Origin: Paenibacillus barcinonensis
GTDB taxonomy: Bacteria > Bacillota > Bacilli > Paenibacillales > Paenibacillaceae
Length of the DNA stretch: 64,000 bases
Assembly: GCF_003217495.1 (NCBI RefSeq)
Contig: NZ_QJSW01000004.1
Location: 310,001-374,000 of the forward strand
Direction: 5' to 3'
Shown here: positions 11,595-19,400 of the stretch, one piece after another
Numbering within the stretch: the stretch's first letter is position 1
Layout: each line of letters opens with the position of its first letter
Notes under the pieces: model-generated
Databases searched by the model: none
Seen by the model: only the letters and a program-made list of their open reading frames with translations
What the model was told of the DNA's origin: nothing
Translations under genes and position numbers: made by a program

Positions 11595-12569
11595 ATGTCC
11601 AAATTTGATGAAATTATAAAACGTTCCGGCTATTCAAGGGCCACAGTATCCCGCGTGATCAATCGTTCACCTCATGTTAGCGATGAAGCGAGACGCATTA
11701 TTACTGAAATTATGAATGAACTGGATTATATTCCGAATCGAAATGCAGTGTCATTGTCTACGGGACAAACCAAACAGATCGGCATCGTTACAGCGATGAT
11801 TGACGAGCTTAGCCTGACCTTCATTAATCAGTTTATGGATACGGCGATGGACTATGGTTTTCAAACGATTGTGTACATGTCGCGTGGGGATCAGCAGACC
11901 GAGATGCAGGCTTTCGAGGATTTGCGGAGTAAACGAGTGGATGGTCTGCTTATTGTAACCTGTGTTAATGATCCACATGAATTGAAGAGTTATATGCACT
12001 ATGGACCGATCATATCGTGGCAGCGGATGGGGAATGACGACATTCCTTCAGTTGCGATGGATCAGGCTCAAGGGTACAGGCTGGCGCTAGAGCACCTGGT
12101 ATCCAAGGGCTACATACGCATTGCCAATGTATTTGGCCGAAGTGGCAGTTTGAATACGCATAGTCGACGTGAAGCCTACGAGAAGTTCATGAACAGCCGA
12201 GGTTTGCCTGTTTGGCGAGAAGCTTATCAGTATTCGGTGTTTTCTTCTTCAGACGGTGAGGCGGCCTTCCGCCATATGATGGAACAAGGAGAGAGGCCGC
12301 AGGCCGTGCTATGCTCTAATGATTATGCTGCGATAGGCATTATGAGTGAGGCGCGTAGGCAGGGTATTCGAGTCCCAGAGCAGCTCGCCATTGTTGGCTT
12401 TGATGATACGGAATTGTCACGAGTGCTTGAATTAACGACGATTCATAATCCGATTGCTGAGCAAGCGAAGCAGGCGTTTTACCACCTGTGGCGTGTGCTC
12501 GGCAAGGAGAGGCTGGAGCTGATGCCGACAGCGCTGGATTACCGATTGATTGAACGTAAAACAACATAA
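11595..12569 (+). CDS. LacI-family transcriptional regulator
   Basis: The 324-residue protein has an N-terminal LacI helix-turn-helix (SGYSRATVSRVINRSPHVSDEARRIITEIMNELDYIPNRNAVSL, residues 11-55) and a periplasmic-binding-protein-like sensor domain ending in the usual ...VGFDDTELSRVLELTTI and LMPTALDYRLIERKT. AAGGAG lies 7 nt upstream of the ATG. It probably represses the divergent 6-phospho-beta-glucosidase gene and itself through the TGTAAC-GG-GTTACA operator, with a beta-glucoside or its phosphate as inducer. The regulatory link is inferred from position. Confidence 0.87.
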   Translation: MSKFDEIIKRSGYSRATVSRVINRSPHVSDEARRIITEIMNELDYIPNRNAVSLSTGQTKQIGIVTAMIDELSLTFINQFMDTAMDYGFQTIVYMSRGDQQTEMQAFEDLRSKRVDGLLIVTCVNDPHELKSYMHYGPIISWQRMGNDDIPSVAMDQAQGYRLALEHLVSKGYIRIANVFGRSGSLNTHSRREAYEKFMNSRGLPVWREAYQYSVFSSSDGEAAFRHMMEQGERPQAVLCSNDYAAIGIMSEARRQGIRVPEQLAIVGFDDTELSRVLELTTIHNPIAEQAKQAFYHLWRVLGKERLELMPTALDYRLIERKTT

Positions 12570-12590
12570 GTGGACTAAACCGAGTTTCAA

Positions 12591-12613
12591 AGCCGCCTCT
12601 GCGCAGAGGGGCT
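12591..12613 (+). terminator. Hairpin after the LacI-family gene
   Basis: CCTCTGCGCAGAGG is a perfect 14-bp palindrome flanked by AGCC/GGCT arms with one bulged G. There is no T-run, so it may be a weak terminator or an mRNA-end-stabilising stem. Confidence 0.4.
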
Positions 12614-12686
12614 CGTCAATTCAATAATTATTCAAATTTAAAGTAAAACGCAATCCTGCTCATGCCTTATACTTAGAACGAGCTTA

Positions 12687-12741
12687 CATACGTTGTATGC
12701 ATGGAGATACAGCGTTGTAAATCTCAATGTTGTAAGTTACA
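12687..12741. promoter_or_regulatory. Three close inverted repeats upstream of a small membrane protein gene
   Basis: CATAC-GTT-GTATG (12687-12699), GAGAT...ATCTC (12704-12708 and 12721-12725) and TGTAA-G-TTACA (12731-12741) follow each other. A TATACT hexamer at 12668-12673 could be a -10 just upstream. They could be operators or leader stems; no binder can be named. Confidence 0.35.
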
Positions 12742-12782
12742 TATTTCACAAATAAAGCTGCAGAAAGGTGAGGAATCAACGA

Positions 12783-13076
12783 ATGAACACAATTACAGGC
12801 CGGTTCAGAATTGCGGGGATATGGGAGGGGGTATCCTTGCTGCTGCTTGTATGTATAGCCATGCCACTGAAATATTTTGCCGATATCTCTTCAGCTGTAG
12901 CTGTTCTTGGTATGATTCACGGTATTTTATTTCCGCTTTATCTGATTGCCCTGGTGCATCTCGGTCTGGTCAAAAAGTGGAAGGTTTCACGCTGGATCAT
13001 GGGTGTAGCCGCAGGCTTGCTTCCGTTTGGAACATTTATTTTCGAAGCCTATCTTCGAAAGAGAGAGTGGAAATAG
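12783..13076 (+). CDS. DUF3817-family small membrane protein
   Basis: The 97-residue protein has three predicted membrane segments (residues about 8-28, 36-60, 68-90) and the pattern GRFRIAGIWEGVSLLLLVCIAMPLKYF...GMIHGILFPLYL typical of DUF3817 integral membrane proteins. ATG 12783 is used because GAAAGGTGAGG ends about 10 nt upstream; the GTG at 12768 lies inside that site. It stands alone with its own terminator. Members of this family have no established biochemical role. Confidence 0.8.
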   Translation: MNTITGRFRIAGIWEGVSLLLLVCIAMPLKYFADISSAVAVLGMIHGILFPLYLIALVHLGLVKKWKVSRWIMGVAAGLLPFGTFIFEAYLRKREWK

Positions 13077-13090
13077 TCGTGTTCATCGAA

Positions 13091-13125
13091 ACAACCTCCT
13101 GAACGAATGACAGGAGGTTGTTTGT
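13091..13125 (+). terminator. Terminator of the DUF3817 gene
   Basis: ACAACCTCCTG (13091-13101) pairs perfectly with CAGGAGGTTGT (13111-13121) around a 9-nt loop, followed by a short T-rich tail. Confidence 0.75.
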
Positions 13126-13222
13126 GCATTAATTTGAGTGGGAGCAGTAAGCATGCTTTAAGTATGCATCTAACCCATAAACGAAATGTGGGGGATTTTT
13201 CGCTCATAAATTGATTTTGACT

Positions 13223-14059
13223 TCATGTGGTTGTCGTGATTGTCATTTGCTTGCGATATTCGGTCGGATTCAACCCGGTATGTTTCTTGAACTGTCTGGA
13301 AAAGTAGTAGGAATCGCTGAATCCGAGATTATCGGCAATATGGGTCATGGTCAAAGAGGTGCAACGAAGCATCTCTTTGGCTTTATCTATTTTTTTGCTG
13401 GTAATGTAATGAATAGGCGGCATGCCGACCTGTTGCTTGAAAAAACGAATGAAATAGTTCGGATGCATATGCAGCATCTGGGCCAAATCCTGAACGGACA
13501 TGTTATCTTCAATATTGGTGTCGATATAGGTGAGCACGGTCGAAAGCTTTTCTACAACAGGCACGTTCAGATAGGTAATCTGCTCGAGATCGAGGCTCAT
13601 GATGTAATGCGAGAGAAGCTCTGTCAGTTTGCTTTTGGCCATCATATGAGCATAAACCTCGCCTGAATTCGCATACATCAGCATGCTCTTGAACGTGTCC
13701 TCGAACTGTACAGGCTGATTCACCTCTACAAAATGTGCAAACCTGAGAATCTGAAACAGATTGATGCCTCCAACCTTGGCAGAAAAATGACACCAGTATT
13801 TAAGGAAAGGCTGGTCACTGATTGAGGAATACGACTGCGTGACCCCCTCCGGCATCAGAAAAAGCTGTCCCGGTTTGGGATAATACTCCTGATCCCCGAT
13901 CTTGAGCCAGCCTTCACCCTCGCAGATCCAGTACAATTTGCTATAGTCCGGCGTATAGTCGAGATCTCTCCAACCCGGTCCACAGCGGTTATAGTTCACC
14001 ATGTACAGATCAACCTGAAGGTTGGATAAGTAGTTGGCGAGCAGTGTTTGATGATCCAT
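13223..14059 (-). CDS. AraC-family regulator with cupin sensor
   Basis: The 278-residue protein has an N-terminal AraC-type cupin (GQLFLMPEGVTQSYSSI around residue 65) and a C-terminal double helix-turn-helix of about 100 residues (MSVQDLAQMLHMHPNYFIRFFKQQVGMPPIHYITSKKIDKAKEML...IADNLGFSDSYYFSRQFKKHTGLNPTEYRKQ). The start is ATG 14059, just after GGGAGAGG; an ATG further upstream has no ribosome binding site. It is divergent from the alpha-L-fucosidase gene 120 bp away and probably activates it in response to fucose or a fucosylated glycan. That link is inferred from position. Confidence 0.85.
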   Translation of the reverse strand: MDHQTLLANYLSNLQVDLYMVNYNRCGPGWRDLDYTPDYSKLYWICEGEGWLKIGDQEYYPKPGQLFLMPEGVTQSYSSISDQPFLKYWCHFSAKVGGINLFQILRFAHFVEVNQPVQFEDTFKSMLMYANSGEVYAHMMAKSKLTELLSHYIMSLDLEQITYLNVPVVEKLSTVLTYIDTNIEDNMSVQDLAQMLHMHPNYFIRFFKQQVGMPPIHYITSKKIDKAKEMLRCTSLTMTHIADNLGFSDSYYFSRQFKKHTGLNPTEYRKQMTITTTT

Positions 14060-14178
14060 GCGCACCTCTCCCTGAAGGTTATTATCGTCCATCTAATGGT
14101 TAATGTTCTGCATTCGCATCACATCCCTGTCACACTACAATACAGATGTAGCCAATAAGGGAAGGGTGAGAACAGTAC

Positions 14179-15636
14179 ATGAACAAAAACGAATATTTAC
14201 AGCATATCGAGGCCAAGATTGCCAGCGGGAAATTCAAGGATAACTGGACTTCACTTCGTCAATTTGGCGTGCCCGAATGGTATCAAAAGGCGAAATTCGG
14301 CATTTTCATCCATTGGGGCGTCTATTCAGTTCCGGCTTATGATAATGAATGGTATCCACGTAATATGTACATTCAGGGTTCCAAAGCATACGAGCATCAC
14401 CTCGCAACTTACGGAGAGCATCGCGACTTTGGATATAAGGACTTTATTCCGATGTTTCAGGCAGAACATTTTGATGCAGATGCGTGGGCTGCTTTGTTCA
14501 AAAAGGCAGGTGCCAAATATATTATGCCTGTGGCAGAGCACCATGACGGTTTCCAGATGTACAAGAGCTCTATCTCTCACTATAACACATATGAAATGGG
14601 ACCCAAACGGGATTTGCTTGGAGAGATGAAGGAGGCGTATGAGAAGCAGGGACTGACCTTCTGTGTATCCTCTCATCGTGCCGAGCATTGGTTCTTTATG
14701 TCCCACGGAAAAGAGTTTGAGTCCGACATCGGGGAGCCGATGCAGCGTGGAGATTTCTACTGGCCGGCGATGCCGGAGCCGGATCATCAGGACTTATACG
14801 GCTCGCCGCCTTCAGAAGAGTATCTGGAGGACTGGCTCATTCGATGCTGCGAGCTGGTGGATGCGTATCAACCAAGCATTTTTTACTTTGACTGGTGGAT
14901 TCAAAATGCTGCCTTCAAGCCCTATCTCAAAAAATTTGCGGCGTATTATTACAACAAAGGCGAGGAATGGGGCATCCCGGTGGCCATCAATTACAAGCAT
15001 GAAGCGTATATGTTTGGCACAGCTGTTCCCGACGTGGAGCGTGGACAATTCGCGGACCTCAAGCCTTATTTTTGGCAAACAGACACAGCCGTCGCACGAA
15101 ATTCCTGGTGTTACACCGAACAGAATCACTACAAAACAGCAGAAGAGATTATACGGGATCTCGTGGACATCGTAAGCAAAAATGGAAGTCTCTTGCTGAA
15201 TATCGGTCCGAAAGCAGACGGAACCATTCCCGAACAAGATCGTGACATTTTACTAAGCATCGGCAAATGGCTGGATATGAACGGTGAGGCAATCTACGAT
15301 ACATCGTTCTGGCGCACCTATGGCGAAGGGCCGACGGAGGTGAAGGAAGGGCAGTTTACGGACGGGCATACCAAGGCTTTTACGAGTGAGGATATTCGCT
15401 TTACGGTGAAAGACCATTATCTTTATGCCACGGTGCTGGTCTACCCGGACAACGGCGTAGTGCATATTAAAGCCTTGAAGGAAGGCTCTACACATTTTCA
15501 CGGAATGATTCAAGGGGTTCAGGTGCTGGGGCATGAAGAACAACTACATTGGGAGCGAAATGAAGATGCACTGACCATAACTGCAACGGGTGTGAAATCC
15601 AAAGCCCCTGTGGTATTCAAGATTGAACTGGATTAA
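14179..15636 (+). CDS. GH29 alpha-L-fucosidase
   Basis: The 485-residue protein matches glycoside hydrolase family 29. It has FGIFIHWGVYSVPAYDNEWYPRNMY at residues 40-64, KYIMPVAEHHDGFQMY at 113-128, and the likely nucleophile D238 in SIFYFDWW. NGSLLLNIGPKADG follows, with a beta-sandwich tail. It releases terminal L-fucose by a retaining mechanism. No signal peptide is seen, so it acts in the cytosol on imported fucosides. AAGGGTGAG lies upstream of the ATG. The gene is divergent from an AraC regulator and followed by a terminator. No fucoside transporter gene is adjacent. Confidence 0.88.
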   Translation: MNKNEYLQHIEAKIASGKFKDNWTSLRQFGVPEWYQKAKFGIFIHWGVYSVPAYDNEWYPRNMYIQGSKAYEHHLATYGEHRDFGYKDFIPMFQAEHFDADAWAALFKKAGAKYIMPVAEHHDGFQMYKSSISHYNTYEMGPKRDLLGEMKEAYEKQGLTFCVSSHRAEHWFFMSHGKEFESDIGEPMQRGDFYWPAMPEPDHQDLYGSPPSEEYLEDWLIRCCELVDAYQPSIFYFDWWIQNAAFKPYLKKFAAYYYNKGEEWGIPVAINYKHEAYMFGTAVPDVERGQFADLKPYFWQTDTAVARNSWCYTEQNHYKTAEEIIRDLVDIVSKNGSLLLNIGPKADGTIPEQDRDILLSIGKWLDMNGEAIYDTSFWRTYGEGPTEVKEGQFTDGHTKAFTSEDIRFTVKDHYLYATVLVYPDNGVVHIKALKEGSTHFHGMIQGVQVLGHEEQLHWERNEDALTITATGVKSKAPVVFKIELD

Positions 15637-15665
15637 GGGTAACTAATGCAGCAGTGAATATGACG

Positions 15666-15694
15666 AGGATCGGCGGATACGTCGGTTCTTTTTG
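15666..15694 (+). terminator. Terminator of the fucosidase gene
   Basis: AGGATCGGCG (15666-15675) pairs with CGTCGGTTCT (15680-15689) through seven Watson-Crick and three G-U pairs around a GATA loop, followed by five T. Confidence 0.65.
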
Positions 15695-16439
15695 TTCGAT
15701 CACTAAGCCTGTGCTTCCGAATTAGCATTTTGCCGTTATCTCTAGACAAGTGCTCCGTGCTTTTTGTTAGTTCTGTCCTTTCGGTTAGCGTGTAAAAGAA
15801 AATTGTAACTATATAGATAATTGGACACAGTTTAAATAGGTTAAGATTCCATAAAGTTTTCGCATATGCGAAAGCGGTAGGCAGCACTCTTGATGAAAAT
15901 AGGCATTTGAAAGCATGAAAAAGACTTATTTTCTATTTTTTTCAAGAAAGTACTTGTGCATATCAATCTTTAAATCTATACTATACTAATAAAATCCAAT
16001 TTAGAGTTAAAATTAACTTTTATAGGAAAATGTCGATACATACGATTGACCAACCCGTTATGTTTACCCGGATTCACTCACCACTTCTTGGCAAGCGTTC
16101 TGCTAACGCTACTGAATATCCTCCACAAGAATGCTTATAGACACTCCATTTACTCTCTCACGATACTGCATAAGCCTGCGATGTTGTAACTCACATGTGA
16201 TCTATGATCCTATGACTTTCTGAGCCTTTCTTTTGACCAATGGACAATTAAAAGGGTTCTATTTCCTTATTTTCCTTCATTGAAACTGCAAAGGGGGTGA
16301 GGCTGTATGTGACATAAACAGAAGAGGCATGACCTGATTACTGGACATTTTGCCGTTCCATCATCTTGTGAGTTCATTCACAGAGAAGGGTAATTGCACT
16401 AGAGCAAATTATAAAACCGGGTAAAAGGAGTGGAAAAGT
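15695..16439 (+). promoter_or_regulatory. Promoter and long leader of the bacillopeptidase F-like gene
   Basis: This 745-bp stretch holds no convincing gene. TTGTGC at 15954-15959, a 17-nt spacer and TATACT at 15977-15982 form a good sigma-A-type promoter, which would give a leader of about 450 nt before the protease start. Within the leader, a strong GGGGGTGAGG site precedes an ATG directly followed by TGA (16307-16312). No known riboswitch core was recognised. A promoter nearer the gene cannot be excluded. Confidence 0.5.
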
Positions 16440-19400
16440 TTGATAAAGTTAAAACGATTACGCAAGCCCGTCTCTATGGGACTGTCGCTTCTCCTTGCAT
16501 TTTCAATTGTACAACCGGTTGCTGCACAAGATAGAAGCTCATCTAAAATGGATATGAAGTCCAGTATGGCCGAGGTTTCAACCTCCAAAGTGAATGCAAA
16601 GTTAACCAAAGAATTCGAGGGCAGTGAGTATGTCACTTATCTTGTCAAAATGAAGGAGCAGGTGGATACCGCAGCAGTATCCAAACAAGCGATGCAGAAG
16701 GCTACGATTGCCAAAGAAACTCCGTCGGCAACCAAGCTGTCTGTACGTAATTCCGTGGTTAGCACACTGCGTGAAACGGCTTCGCGGACGCAATATTCAA
16801 TTGAACACTATCTAGAGAAGGAAGTCAATTCAGGCAAAGTCAAAGAATATAAAAGCTATTTTATCGTCAATTCTCTTGCGGTTACGAGTACCAAAGAAGT
16901 GATGGAGCAGATTGCCCTGCTGCCAGAGGTAGAGAAGATTCTGCCAAATGAAACACGTTATCTGCAAAAGGTGGAAGTCAGCAAGCAGCCTGAGAATCAG
17001 ACTTCAGCTGCTGCTCCATCGAAGGGTGCGGTACAATCCTCGGCGAAGGAGGCTGCGGTTAAGGACACAGATGTCAACGAAACAGCTGCACAGTCCGCTG
17101 CGGTCAAAGAAGCCGACTCCAAGGTGAAAAAGCAGACGCAAAATGTAGAATGGAACATTGATTATATCAATGCGCCTGCTGTGTGGGAGCGAGGCATTGA
17201 CGGAACAGGCATCGTGGTTGCCAATCTGGACAGCGGGGTGGACTACACTCATCCGGCACTGCGTAGCAAGTGGCGTGGACTGGACGCTTCGGGCAATGTT
17301 GTTGATCCTGAGCTGAGTTGGTATGATCCGCACAGCGGCTCTACACTTCCTGCTGATGCAGATGGACACGGAACTCACACGATGGGAACGATGGTTGGCT
17401 CTGAAGCAGATGGCACGAATCACATCGGCGTTGCACCCGGTGCGAAGTGGATCGGAGTACGTATTTTCAATCCAGAAACTACGGATGCGATTATTCTCGA
17501 TGGTGGCCAGTGGCTGATTGCTCCAGTGGATGCTGATGGCAATCTGCATCCTGAGCTTGCGCCCGACGTTGTGAACAATTCATGGGGCGGTGGAGCAGGT
17601 CTGGATGAATGGTTTCGTCCCATGGTTCAGGCTTGGCGCGATGCCCAGATTTTCCCCGAGTTCTCTGCGGGCAACGTGCGATTGACGAATCCGGGCGGCC
17701 CCGGTTCGGTAGCCAACCCTGCAAACTATCCTGAGAGCTTTGCTACAGGTGCAACGGACATTAACGGGAATTTAGCCTCCTTCTCACTACTGGGTCCATC
17801 TCCGTATGATGAGATTAAACCGGAGGTATCCGCCCCTGGTGTGAACATACGTTCAGCCGTGCCGGGAGGTACATATGAAGGTGGATGGAACGGCACATCC
17901 ATGGCAGGGCCGCATACGACGGCACTTGCTGCATTGCTGCTTCAAGCGAACCACTCGCTTACTGTGGATCAACTGGAGCAGATTATTATGGATACAGCTA
18001 TACCACGAACCGACAGCCAGTATCCGGTATCCCCGAACAACGGTTACGGACATGGAATTATTAATGCGCTGGATGCCGTCGGTTCGGTCCTCGAAGGCAT
18101 CGGTACCGTATCCGGAAGAGTGGTTACAGCCGGAGATGATCTGGAAGAGCCGGTGCTGCAGCATACACCTGTAAATTCGGCTTTCACAGGTCTGGACATT
18201 CCACTTACGGCTCATGTGACGGATAATGTGGCGGTGGTATCTGTTGAAGCCTTTGCCAGAACCAAAGGCACAAAGCAGTACATTTACCTGCCGATGAAAC
18301 TGATTAACGGAGATAGCAAGGATGGCACATATACGGCGACCATCCCGGCTTTTCTCATTGAGCCTGCGGGCGTGGAATACTATATTCGGGTGAATGATTA
18401 CGGCAATAACGGTTTTGAGAGTGCGGTTCATAGCATAGCGGTTTCCAACGGGGTCCGGCCTGGGTATTTGCAGGACTTTGAAGAGGACCAGCTCGGCTTT
18501 ACTACCGGTGGTACGGGAAGCACATGGGTGTGGGGCAAACCTGTAAGCGGGCCGCGGGCGGCGTATTCGGGAGATAAGGTTATAGCGACAAATCTGCAGG
18601 GCACATATCTGCCGAACAGCAATGCTTATTTGACTGCTCCGCCGATTGACCTGACCGAGAGTCCTGAAGGTGCCTTGTTAACATTCAAGCATTGGTACGA
18701 TCTGGAGAATAATCTCGACTTTGGCAAGGTATATATCGCTTCCGAGTCTAGTGATTATGTATTTGAGGAGCTGCTTAGCTACACGGGCACAAGCGGTGAA
18801 TGGAGAACACAGTATGTGGACCTGCGTCCTTATGCCGGTCAGCAGGTATTTATCCAGTTTAATCTGACCAGTGACGGTTCTGTGCAGAAAGCGGGCTGGT
18901 ATATTGATGACTTTGCAGTGCAGGAATTGGACGACATCGCGCCTGAAGCGCCTTCAGCACTTACGGCATCGTCGGATATTCTGGGTAATGTAACGCTGAA
19001 CTGGACGGGTTCTGACGATGAGGATCTTGAATCTTATGTGATTTATCGTTCTGAATCGGCGGGTTCATATGATGAGCCAATAGGCACCGCAAGAAGCACA
19101 TCGTATATAGATACGACGACAGCGTCAGACAAAACGTATTATTACACTGTAGCTGCACTGGATTATAGCGGCAATGAAAGTGATAAATCCAATGAAGTTT
19201 CCATCGAGGTCGAAGTGCCTGAGGATATCTATATCGACCAGTTTGATGGAGATGATGATAATGGCTGGACACATGCGGGAACGAAGGATGAGTGGGAACG
19301 AGGTGTTCCGAAAACTGGCCCGATGAGTGCGGTATCTCCGCCTAACGTATGGGCAACCGATCTGGATAACACGTATGAGAATGGATCCAACTACTCACTC

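Noticed and set aside
15633..15887. Minus-strand 84-codon frame after the fucosidase gene
   Set aside because: It overlaps the fucosidase terminator, has no ribosome binding site and no recognisable composition.
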